This document shows positions 12,405 to 21,343 of a DNA stretch of 64,000 nt, piece after piece (the first letter of the stretch is position 1; the number at the start of each line of letters is the position of its first letter). The stretch is taken from NCBI GenBank assembly GCA_016490735.1, contig JAEMWC010000233.1, positions 269,501 through 333,500 on the forward strand. The letters run 5' to 3'. Under the pieces are notes generated by a model. It was not told where the DNA came from. It saw only the letters and a list, made by a program, of their open reading frames with translations, and did no database searches. Source of the DNA: Pachyseris speciosa. Taxonomy: Eukaryota; Cnidaria; Anthozoa; Scleractinia; Pachyseridae. Made by a program: the position numbers and the translations under genes.

Positions 12405-12575
12405 TGCCTTAGACGTTTGGCTTGGTTTTAGCAGCCCTACCGCCAGGAGAACAAAGGCCGCTTTTGAAGCTGTATGCTGACTGTCCGCCCTATTGTTCCA
12501 GTCATATATGCGTTTTGTAAGTTGATCAATGAATTATCTGCCAATTTTCCCGTACGGAATTAAGGTGTTTTTGCG

Positions 12576-13111
12576 CTAAGAGATTATCCCATTATACGCG
12601 TTGATGATTTCCGAAGAGTCGACTGTTATCACTTTTTCTTCCGATTGACCCCAAACAATAGATTGCGGCGTGCATACAGTTGAAAATCCCGACAAGGAGC
12701 CTGGCACCTCAGCGAATGGGTTCTCGTCAATCGTTTCGTCACACTCTGTGTCTAGTTGCTCCCCGGAGACTTGTGGTGGAGATGAATGCAAATTCAAGCT
12801 ATCATTCGGAGGGAAATTAGCATTTTTGGCTTCCTTGCGTTTCAATATTTTGATTATTTTCATTATCCGAGATTGTAATTCTTGTTGGCGGCTGAGAGTT
12901 CCCTGAATCATTTGTCGCCCTCGACTCCTCTGAAGCAGCATCCACAGAACGCTCTTGCACTCCTCACTTCAATATACCCTCTCTTTCTGCCATTCTAGTT
13001 TGGCGGTGGGTTTTCTAATGATATCATTTCCATGGCCCGTCTCTTACAATCAAAAACATCTCTATTCATTTGCTCAGTCAATTTTAGCTTTTTTGCTGCT
13101 TTTCGAGACAT
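12576..13111 (-). pseudogene. N-terminal region of the same retrotransposon ORF
   Basis: Starts MSRKAAKKLKLTEQMNRDVF at 13,111, with a stop about 40 codons in. It reopens at 12,941-12,576 with a Ser/Glu-rich region ending VITVDSSEIINAYNGIIS, and joins toward the RT through LIPYGKIGR and [11 protein letters not shown] (12,570-12,470). No zinc finger or DNA-binding motif was recognised in it. Confidence 0.55.
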
Positions 13112-13163
13112 CGCTCTCTCCTGCAGGGCGCTCTCGCTCTCTCTGAATCAATCTTTCGATTTC

Positions 13164-13167
13164 TCTC

Positions 13168-13205
<38 letters not shown>

Positions 13206-13231
13206 TTTTATTTTTTATAATAAATTATAAT
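13164..13231. repeat. (AAT)n microsatellite
   Basis: An AAT run at the 5' side of the minus-strand retrotransposon, slightly interrupted at 13,205-13,225. Confidence 0.85.
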
Positions 13232-13324
13232 AATAATAATTAAAATCACATCTTTCACAAAGAAAAAGCTTTTAAGAAACGACCTCCTACAATTACATTA
13301 GGCAAAAAAACAGGAAATTACAGT

Positions 13325-13637
13325 TACAACGGGATCCTGATTGCAGAAAATGTGTGAAATTGTCTCCTCGGACCTTACCGTAAGAATAAGGCCACACCGT
13401 GTATGTGTTGTACAGTAAAAATATTTGTTCCCAGGGTGGTTGGTTCAGTGGCCTATTGGCAATCTGGACACCCAAGTTCGATTCCTGGCTGAGCCACATT
13501 TTCACTTAATTACTTAGTTGTTGATTTCTGTTCCCAAATTAACCTTTTCTGTTTATATTTCTCAGAAATCTCTAATGAATCGCCATCCAAACGGGAATAG
13601 GCTGGTGATCCTAAGTAATTAAGGCAATCAGTTGCTA
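13325..13637 (+). mobile_element. tRNA-derived SINE unit, left part, split by a DNA element
   Basis: It matches the units at 23,926-24,360 and, inverted, at 24,355-24,680. It includes CTGATTGCAGAAAATGTGTG and a degenerate tRNA-like head at 13,431-13,500 (B box GTTCGATTCC). It ends GGCAATCAGTTGC at the TA where the large element at 13,638 was inserted. Its continuation reappears at 23,928 after the insertion. Confidence 0.75.
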
Positions 13638-13654
13638 CACAGTAATTTTTAAAG

Positions 13655-14025
13655 AGTTATTTTAACTCCAAAAGTGGAGTTAAAGTTTTAGGTTAAATAT
13701 AACCCCTTCTTCGGGGTTATTTTAACTCCTTTTTAAGGGTTATAATGACTCCAGTGTGGGAGTCACTTTAACTCTGCAAAAGGAGTTATTTAAACTCCAT
13801 AAAGGAGTTACTGTAACTCCAAATGTGGAGTTAAAATGTTAGGTTAAATATAACTCCTTATTGGGGGTCATTTTAACTCCCATTTTTAACTCCAATTCTG
13901 GAGTTGTATTAGCTCCAACAAGGGAGTCATTTTAACTCTGCCCCATAAAAGAGTAGAGTTATTTCAACTCCATAATCAGGGTTAAAGTCACTCCGGCATT
14001 AGAGGTAAAGTAACTCCAGCACAGT
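13655..14025. repeat. GGAGTTA/TAACTCC array, left end of the TIR element
   Basis: About twenty degenerate units of GGAGTTA and its complement TAACTCC, spaced roughly 10-25 bp, often arranged as short palindromes such as GGAGTTACTGTAACTCC. The same motif fills the other end of the element (17,430-17,604 and 23,665-23,905). Confidence 0.9.
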
Positions 14026-14884
14026 CACCCTATGTAGTTTTAAGATAAAAACAACAGTTCACACAAATTGACTGTAACATGTTTAATTCAATCAGATTTC
14101 ATTTTCTTATCTGAACACCAGTTTCTTACATACTTTGTATTATCATTGACATTTGAAATGTAAATTTCTAATATGATTATATTGATAAATAAAGAATGTG
14201 CAAGTATGCATGATTAAAACATTTAAACATGACAATCTTTCCAGGTATGAAAGTCAAATTTGAAGAACATTTGAATTTAAACGACTATACAACAAAATTC
14301 AATCTGTTTGTTTGGAAACAACTCTATCTTTTCTTTAAAAATATAACTGGCTTATAATTCAATTTTCATAAGGTTCTATCAGGAACAAGATACACATGGT
14401 ATGTGTACATTAAAAACATTTTAAACTTTGTTGTTGGATGAAGCCTTAACAGGACACTATCACATTAGCACATTTGCCAGTTACTCAAATTTAAACTTGA
14501 AAAATTCAGTTTGATGTGCCAAATTTAAAATGGCATGGACAAGTTGGCCTTGGTTATAGTAAAAAGTTCATAAACTCTGGGCAAACATGAATATTTGATT
14601 CCTTTAAAAGAGAGGAAAAAAGAATTGTCAAATGTTTTGAAGTCAACTCATGACAGTGGCCCCTTAAAGAAACATTGAAATTATAAGAGGGCAGAGATGA
14701 ACTTGTTCACTGCCACTCTCTTTGTTGCTTCTTGGCGTCTGTCTTCACAAAATAGAAATACATTGCCACACTCAGTGGGGTATATATTTCAATATTTAAC
14801 AAGCCACATGAAGCCCCACTACAATGCCACATTGCTTGTCCCCAGAGAAATCACTTCAACTCCCTTCAATACAATACACAGCAG

Positions 14885-15132
14885 GGCCCAGTTGTTCAAT
14901 GCACGATTAAGCTATGTAATCACGGGTTAGAGAAAACTTTGCGTACAGTCTACATTGTAAATACTGGTAATGTTCAACAAAAACATTTCAAAAAGACTTT
15001 CATCCTTAAGTTTTGATTGGAATTTAACTTTATTTTTAGCGTACAATTTGATTTACAAAACTTTCTCAACAAGTGTGATTAAGACTTCAGTTAACTCTTA
15101 ATCCTGGGTTAGCGTTAATCGTCTTTCGAACA
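14885..15132. mobile_element. MITE with GGCCC(A/C)GTTGTTC ends
   Basis: Left end GGCCCAGTTGTTCAATGC and right end TTTCGAACAACCGGGGCCA form imperfect terminal inverted repeats. Subterminal ATTAAGC/GGGTTAGCGTTAAT segments are also inverted. It has no coding capacity; family unassigned. Confidence 0.55.
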
Positions 15133-15369
15133 ACCGGGGCCAGGTCCTTAAGTTACCAATGCCTATAATCCTTGGAGAGCTTTGGTGTTCCTTGTTTCCA
15201 CATCAATGGACTCTACATACATCCTACAAAAAGAATGTATTCAGTACTTGAGTATCTAGACATCAGTTTCAGCATGATTATCTTTTTATGCAAATGTCTG
15301 CATTGTAAACCCCAGATATGAAATTTAAAAGTTGTCATTATTCCCCACTGTTGCATGGTCTACCTGAGG

Positions 15370-15437
15370 CAGCCATTATTAGTGGTCGTCATGCAACAGT
15401 GCTCCCTTAGTGTTGCATCAACCACTAATAATGGCTG
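15370..15437. repeat. Short hairpin-forming inverted repeat
   Basis: Arms 15,370-15,398 and 15,411-15,437 pair (CAGCCATTATTAGTGGT with ACCACTAATAATGGCTG, then TGCAACA with TGTTGCA) around a short loop. It may be a tiny MITE or a foldback structure. Confidence 0.7.
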
Positions 15438-17429
15438 TTTGGGAGACTGCACTGTCAGAGTCACTGGTACGTAGATGTTATGATGCAAACAAACAAAACT
15501 GCCATGTCCATTTCAGCAAAAAAAAAAAAAAAAAAGGCAACTCAAATATATAATCTGCTTGAAGTTATGATCACCCATGATTATTATTTTAGAGGAAACA
15601 TTTACTATTATCCTAAATAGTTGCCAAAGAACTGATCAAACTCAACCTTCATGTTAAAAGAAAGGAAATATACACATTTAACTATACAAGCTTCTGCCTC
15701 ATATCAAAAAGACTACAACTTGTAGTTTGTTCTGTGTGATATGAATGAAGTTGCATGAGATAACAAGTACATCTTGAATGTGAGGCGCTACATAAAAAAC
15801 ACCTAGTCAAACACTGAAATAAATAAATCTCACACAGCCAAATGGCCCTGAATAAAGTGAATAATATCAATAACAACAGCAACAACAACAACATTGCAAT
15901 TAATTCACTTGAGGCTTTGTTTAGCAGGGTTTACATGTACTGTCCAAATTTAGCAACACCCAAATAAAAATATTTCAATTCCTGCATCCTGAGAAATATT
16001 TCCTGCACAGCAAGAAACAAGGTATACAACATTTTCCTTCATTAATATTCTTTGGAACAAATAGCCATGTTTGCCATCTAACCAACAAGCACAGCATTTG
16101 TAGTTGAATTATGAAAGGTTCATTTCTTTGCCATTTTGGATTTGTAGCAGACTTTCTTCAAATTAACATGTATGCTTATACTTTGTACATGATCATGTAG
16201 CCATGCCACTGTCTCAAAACTTACCTCGTCATTTATAAGATTATCAATGGACTCACTGCAGACTGTATTGAGAAATCTTGCTCACTCTTCATCCATGATT
16301 ATCTAAGACAAATAACACAAATAACAAGTTTATTTTCCTCGCGTTAGCAATGCAACACTTTGATAAGTTGACAGACATTATTAAACATACATGAAAACTT
16401 TTGAAAATAATTGTTCATTTCTTGTTCGGACGCCATACTAATTCAGTGAAACTTCAAACTATTTAGTCAGTAAGTTGAGACTGAATAATCTTCTTTAGAA
16501 CTGATGGAGATGGATTACAACGTGAACGCTTCGAAGTTTTGTGCTTGTATTTTGCTACAAAAATCACTCAATAACTCGTTGTGGTTCACTGTTTCTGCGA
16601 AAATTCACTTGAATTAATAGAATTCTCTTGGTCTTCGATCGAGGAGCATTGAATGAAGGCATTTAATCGTAATTTTCGGAAAGGTTTACGGGAGCAAAAT
16701 CACAACCGTTAAGCTAACACGTTACATGCAGCATTCACCACCGCCTCCTTTGTCAGTATTCTTATAAATAAACTGTTAAAGCGAGACAAATCGACTAAAA
16801 AGAAACGCAAGTCTCTAAAACACTTACCTGATAGAGTTTCTTTCGTACTTAAAGATCCAAAAATGAAGATAAATTCACGCCGATTCAATACAATTTTCAA
16901 TACCAACCGCCACTGGCGCAAACCTTTGAACGCGAGATCGCTCACGTGTTACATCACGTGTTCTAATCATTTTCTTGTAGGGTAGGGAGCGTGACCAGTG
17001 ATAAGAGAGTGACCTTTTGTGATTACATTGTACTGCCAATATTTCATCCATTTATCCTTCGATCCGTGGGATTATTTTTCTCGAACTTTCCCTTCTTCTC
17101 AAACCTGTATTCCCTAGAGACAAGGGAACGGAAGGAAAGCTTCAGAAGCTTACCGGGGTGGGGAAGGAAAAGATAAACAGCATGACCTTTGGGAAGCCGC
17201 TTTTTCCACCGAAAACGATGCATTACAAAACCCCTTTTGTTGCAGCGAGCCAATCGTGAATTGCAAAAGGGGACGAATATGGCATACCGCTGCAACGTTT
17301 TTGTCATGCGAGTGGTCCAAGCTTTCATGTTCTTTATCCCACGAGCCTTTGAACAGAGTTGAAAATAACAACAGTAATGACTCTGTTTAGTTTCAGTTAT
17401 GCCAGCTCCTATAAATACATTAATGACTC

Positions 17430-17604
17430 TAAACGAGGAGTTATATCCACTCCCTTTGCAGAGGTAAAGTAACTCTATGAAAATAATTCCCCAAATAGAG
17501 TTGTTTTAACTCTTCTTGGAGGGTTGCGATCACTCCATAATTACTCCCTAAGGGGAGTTATACTAACCCCTTAAAAATGACTCCACAAAAGGAGTTTATT
17601 TAAC
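17430..17604. repeat. GGAGTTA/TAACTCC array, right end part 1 (up to the Penelope insertion)
   Basis: Degenerate GGAGTTA/TAACTCC units as at the left end. The array is interrupted at 17,604 by the Penelope-like element and resumes at 23,665. The 13-bp GAGTTTATTTAAC at 17,592-17,604 is repeated at 23,665-23,677. Confidence 0.85.
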
Positions 17605-17689
17605 AAGAAATAACACACAAACTGCGGTGATAAACATGACAATAGAACGCATTGTTGGAAAACAAAAATAAAACTATATCGTTTAACTT

Positions 17690-17721
17690 GACGTTTCGTA
17701 TGTTTCGACATACATCTTCAG
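17690..17721 (-). ncRNA. Hammerhead-ribozyme-like motif in Penelope terminal repeat
   Basis: On the minus strand the sequence is CTGAAGA, one T, a 6-bp stem GTATGT/ACATAC with a CGAA loop, then GAAACGTC. CUGANGA, a hairpin and GAAA are the hammerhead core, and GUC is a typical cleavage triplet. Hammerhead motifs are known in Penelope-like terminal repeats. The single base before stem II and the absence of a separate helix III loop make activity doubtful unless two copies pair. Confidence 0.5.
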
Positions 17722-17832
17722 AAGTGACCGTTAGGAATTAAAGTAACAACTAAATTTGAAATTTAAGATAAGTAATTAATTAACAATAACCTTGACAGAA
17801 GCTAAAAATAATTTGCATATAAAAGATGCAAA

Positions 17833-20325
17833 CTAATAGAGATACAGCTTTTCGCTGCTTACATTTTCATTTAAGGTAGGTTTCAATTCTCTAATTAGTA
17901 GAGTCTCCTTTATCTTGCAATGAGTATCTGACCGACCTTTCGCCAATATCTCAAAGTGGTCCCATTTTAAGTTGTGACCAGTTGACGTGACGTGGTCTGC
18001 GATAGCAGATGCATGACAGCTACTCGTGATCGCTTTAAAATGTTCAGTTTTTCTGTCATGCAATCTGCGTTTTGTTTTTCCAATGTAGAAATCCTGGCAG
18101 TCCCAACAACTAGCTTTATAAACAACTTTTGACATTTGGGAACGGTTAATTCTATCTTTGTAGGGAAAAAGAGACTTAATGCGATGAGCGCTTTGGAAAA
18201 TAACCTTAAGATTAATGCAGCCATAAAATTTACTAATGCAGGTCTTCAGTTGTTTGGTAATAATTTTGCTTTGTACTCCTAAATAAGGTAGAACTAAGAT
18301 TATTTCCTTTTTGGGGACTGTGGTGGTTGGAATCTTCGGTCTGTTTTGTTGCCTGTTCAGAACATCATTAATGTTGTAATTGACAACACCAACAGGATAA
18401 CCGTTTTGTAACAACAACTTCCTCAGTTCATTTAAACAAGACCGCAAAAGAGAAGGTGACGAACAGATGCGGAAACAACGAAAAGTGAGCGTGCGGATGA
18501 GGTTTACTTTGTATTTCCTAGGTGTGAAGGAGTCCCATTTTGTGTACAGGCCGGTAAAGGTCTTCTTTCGGTAGATGGATGTTGAGAAAGTTTGACTGTG
18601 GCGTTTGATGAGAATGTCCAGGAAAGGGATTGTATTGTTCTCTTCAAATTCAATGGTGAATTTGATATTTGAGTGACAGTTATTGAGGTAGTGTAGAAAC
18701 TGAGTTGCTGTGCTTTTACTGTCGAACAAGGTGAAGGTATCGTCAACGTATCGAAACCAAATAGAAGGACGAGCGTTGTTGTTAAGAACCCATTTCTCTT
18801 CAAAATGGCACATGAAGATATTGGCCAAAACAGGACCTAAAGGAGAGCCCATAGCCACACCGTCAATTTGGTCGTAGTATTGGCCATCAAATATGAAATG
18901 GCTTTTCTTTGTGGCAAACTCAAGCAGAACTTTCAAGACTGAGCGGGGCAGTGTTGGCGGATTGGGGAGGGCATACAATTTGTCAAGACAAATTTGTATT
19001 GTCTCATTAAGTGGAACGTTCGTAAATAATGAACTAACGTCAAACGAGCACATTATTTCGTCGTTATGGTTATACGCCTTGGCCCAGTCCGCAAAACTAA
19101 AAGAGTCCTTGATTGTCAACTGATTCGTGGAGATGGGCTGAAGTATGCGTACAAGATATGATGCCAGATTGTAGTTGTAAGTGTTTATAGAGGAAACAAT
19201 TGGGCGAAAAGGGCAACCAGGTTTATGAACCTTAGGAAGGCCATAGAGGACACCAGGAGTAGAACCACATGGTAGTATCTTATGGAGGGTGGCATCATCG
19301 ATGATTTTATCCTTCTTTAGTTTGCGAAGATACAATATTAAGCTGTCTTCTCTAGACTTCGTAGGGTTCTGCGTAAGTTTTCTAAATTTTGTTTCATCTG
19401 AGACCAGCAGTTTCATTTTATTCAAGTAATCAAGTTTGTTGATGATTACAACCCCGTTCCCTTTATCCGGTTTTGTGATTATAATGCTGTCATCTTTTCG
19501 CAAATCAGTCAGGGCTTCCCATTCCTCTTTGCTAAGAATGTGTTTCTGTTTTGAGAAATCATACGCGTAGATGTAGCCATAAGATATCTGTTTCAGCTGA
19601 CATTTGAGTCTGTCTTGGTTTTCAGCTGTCAAAGGTGGCCCGAATCTCTTAAGATCACGGAAAAGCAATTCAAACGAACATTTGACATCATATCCATCCA
19701 CTTTTTTGGGTGGTAGACAGAAACGTAATCCTCTCGCTAATACCATTTTCTCAGCCTCTGTCAAAACTCGATGTGAGTAATTGAAGATGATATCATCACT
19801 GTTCAAGTTTGATACAAGTGGTATTCCACATTTCCGTTTTAAATTATTGAATTTCACCTCTAGCTTTCGCGATTGGCGATCCTTCGACTTGGATGCTTTG
19901 CTCTCGAGGGTAGAACAAATGTGGTTGAAATCAAGCGGGGATAAGACAGCTTGAAGAGAGGCACGAGCCCGCTCGTAAGACTCCTTGAATTTGTGACGGG
20001 CGGACATTTTACGATTCAGTTCGTACTTCAGTAAATCCTCCTTGAAGCGACGGCAAGCTGAAGTGACTTGAAACTCACGTCGGCTGAGCTTAAAATCCAG
20101 GAATTTAGGGTAAATGTGGAACAACCTGCATTTCTGTAAGAATCCAATATCCAGTGATGTTTTGTTGAAGCGTGATAGATCCTTCTCGTAATCCCTGACA
20201 ATTTTCAGCGTATCCTGACCATACCGCACATAAACAATATCGTAAATACTCTTTGTCTTTGGCCATCGTAGCTTAACAAGAAATAACACACAAACTGCGG
20301 TGATAAACATGACAATAGAACGCAT
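17833..20325 (-). CDS. Penelope-like reverse transcriptase with GIY-YIG endonuclease
   Basis: An intact 830-residue ORF. The RT domain spans roughly residues 250-620: KPDKGNGVVIINKLDY, LPKVHKPGCPFRPIVSS, motif A CSFDVSSLFTNVPLNE, motif B GVAMGSPLGPVLANIF and motif C WFRYVDDTFTLF (YVDD 526-529). The C-terminus (about 734-830) is a GIY-YIG endonuclease: VVYKASCWDCQDFYIGKTKR, with YIG at 747-749 followed by a conserved R/H-rich helix and a late E. The protein would nick DNA and copy its RNA at the target. The start M lies within the terminal repeat, followed by a hydrophobic stretch (IVMFITAVCVLFLV, 4-17). No inactivating change is visible, so the copy may be competent. Confidence 0.95.
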   Translation of the reverse strand: MRSIVMFITAVCVLFLVKLRWPKTKSIYDIVYVRYGQDTLKIVRDYEKDLSRFNKTSLDIGFLQKCRLFHIYPKFLDFKLSRREFQVTSACRRFKEDLLKYELNRKMSARHKFKESYERARASLQAVLSPLDFNHICSTLESKASKSKDRQSRKLEVKFNNLKRKCGIPLVSNLNSDDIIFNYSHRVLTEAEKMVLARGLRFCLPPKKVDGYDVKCSFELLFRDLKRFGPPLTAENQDRLKCQLKQISYGYIYAYDFSKQKHILSKEEWEALTDLRKDDSIIITKPDKGNGVVIINKLDYLNKMKLLVSDETKFRKLTQNPTKSREDSLILYLRKLKKDKIIDDATLHKILPCGSTPGVLYGLPKVHKPGCPFRPIVSSINTYNYNLASYLVRILQPISTNQLTIKDSFSFADWAKAYNHNDEIMCSFDVSSLFTNVPLNETIQICLDKLYALPNPPTLPRSVLKVLLEFATKKSHFIFDGQYYDQIDGVAMGSPLGPVLANIFMCHFEEKWVLNNNARPSIWFRYVDDTFTLFDSKSTATQFLHYLNNCHSNIKFTIEFEENNTIPFLDILIKRHSQTFSTSIYRKKTFTGLYTKWDSFTPRKYKVNLIRTLTFRCFRICSSPSLLRSCLNELRKLLLQNGYPVGVVNYNINDVLNRQQNRPKIPTTTVPKKEIILVLPYLGVQSKIITKQLKTCISKFYGCINLKVIFQSAHRIKSLFPYKDRINRSQMSKVVYKASCWDCQDFYIGKTKRRLHDRKTEHFKAITSSCHASAIADHVTSTGHNLKWDHFEILAKGRSDTHCKIKETLLIRELKPTLNENVSSEKLYLY

Positions 20326-20362
20326 TGTTGGAAAACAAAAATAAAACTATATCGTTTAACTT

Positions 20363-20394
20363 GACGTTTCGTATGTTTCGACATACATCTTCAG
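20363..20394 (-). ncRNA. Hammerhead-like motif, second terminal repeat copy
   Basis: Identical to the motif at 17,690-17,721. It lies in the terminal repeat between the two tandem minus-strand copies, as expected if a dimeric ribozyme acts on tandem transcripts. Confidence 0.5.
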
Positions 20395-20505
20395 AAGTGA
20401 CCGTTAGGAATTAAAGTAACAACTAAATTTGAAATTTAAGATAAGTAACTAATTAACAATAACCTTGACAGAAGCTAAAAATAATTTGCATATAAAAGAT
20501 GCAAA

Positions 20506-21343
20506 CTAATAGAGATACAGCTTTTCGCTGCTTACATTTTCATTTAAGGTAGGTTTCAATTCTCTAATTAGTAGAGTCTCCTTTATCTTGCAATGAGTAT
20601 CTGACCGACCTTTCGCCAATATCTCAAAGTGGTCCCATTTTAAGTTGTGACCAGTTGACGTGACGTGGTCTGCGATAGCAGATGCATGACAGCTACTCGT
20701 GATCGCTTTAAAATGTTCAGTTTTTCTGTCATGCAATCTGCGTTTTGTTTTTCCAATGTAGAAATCCTGGCAGTCCCAACAACTAGCTTTATAAACAACT
20801 TTTGACATTTGGGAACGGTTAATTCTATCTTTGTAGGGAAAAAGAGACTTAATGCGATGAGCGCTTTGGAAAATAACCTTAAGATTAATGCAGCCATAAA
20901 ATTTACTAATGCAGGTCTTCAGTTGTTTGGTAATAATTTTGCTTTGTACTCCTAAATAAGGTAGAACTAAGATTATTTCCTTTTTGGGGACTGTGGTGGT
21001 TGGAATCTTCGGTCTGTTTTGTTGCCTGTTCAGAACATCATTAATGTTGTAATTGACAACACCAACAGGATAACCGTTTTGTAACAACAACTTCCTCAGT
21101 TCATTTAAACAAGACCGCAAAAGAGAAGGTGACGAACAGATGCGGAAACAACGAAAAGTGAGCGTGCGGATGAGGCTTACTTTGTATTTCCTAGGTGTGA
21201 AGGAGTCCCATTTTGTGTACAGGCCGGTAAAGGTCTTCTTTCGGTAGATGGATGTTGAGAAAGTTTGACTGTGGCGTTTGATGAGAATGTCCAGGAAAGG
21301 GATTGTATTGTTCTCTTCAAATTCAATGGTGAATTTGATATTT
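20506..21343 (-). pseudogene. 5'-truncated Penelope-like copy (thumb and GIY-YIG only)
   Basis: This minus-strand frame repeats the last part of the neighbouring ORF, from about ILIKRHSQTFS to the LYLY end, with an intact GIY-YIG domain. It is cut at 21,343, where it meets the inverted copy head to head, so the RT catalytic core is missing. One visible difference from the full copy is a C in place of T at 21,177 (an N-to-S change in KVNLIR). Confidence 0.9.

Larger units (their letters stand above)
9800..13165 (-). mobile_element. Decayed non-LTR retrotransposon with restriction-like endonuclease
   Basis: A single long ORF on the minus strand can be followed through stops and frameshifts. 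It runs from an ATG at 13,111 (MSRKAAKKLKLTEQ) through an N-terminal region, a reverse transcriptase and a C-terminal Cys/His motif plus endonuclease ending near 9850. The RT carries motif A ([16 protein letters not shown] at about 11,624), motif B (TTQGDP, 11,463-11,446) and motif C (FADDA, 11,364-11,350). The order RT, CxC...H...C, then a PD-(D/E)xK-like domain matches non-LTR elements that use a restriction-like endonuclease rather than an apurinic type; the clade is not assigned. It is bounded by (TAA)n tracts. Several frameshifts show it is dead. Confidence 0.75.
14036..17394. other. Interior of the TIR element, no intact gene
   Basis: No ORF with a recognisable domain. It contains a MITE at 14,885-15,132 and a hairpin at 15,370-15,437. 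On the minus strand there are splice-like signals: donors at about 16,828 and 16,227 (both G|GTAAGT-like) and acceptors at about 16,305 and 15,224. The middle candidate exon has stops in all frames, so any spliced transcript would be largely non-coding or a gene relic. Confidence 0.4.

Noticed and set aside
13655..14025. GGAGTTA array as a CRISPR-like or telomeric repeat
   Set aside because: The units are degenerate, alternate in orientation, lack uniform spacers and are confined to the ends of a transposable element in a eukaryotic genome.
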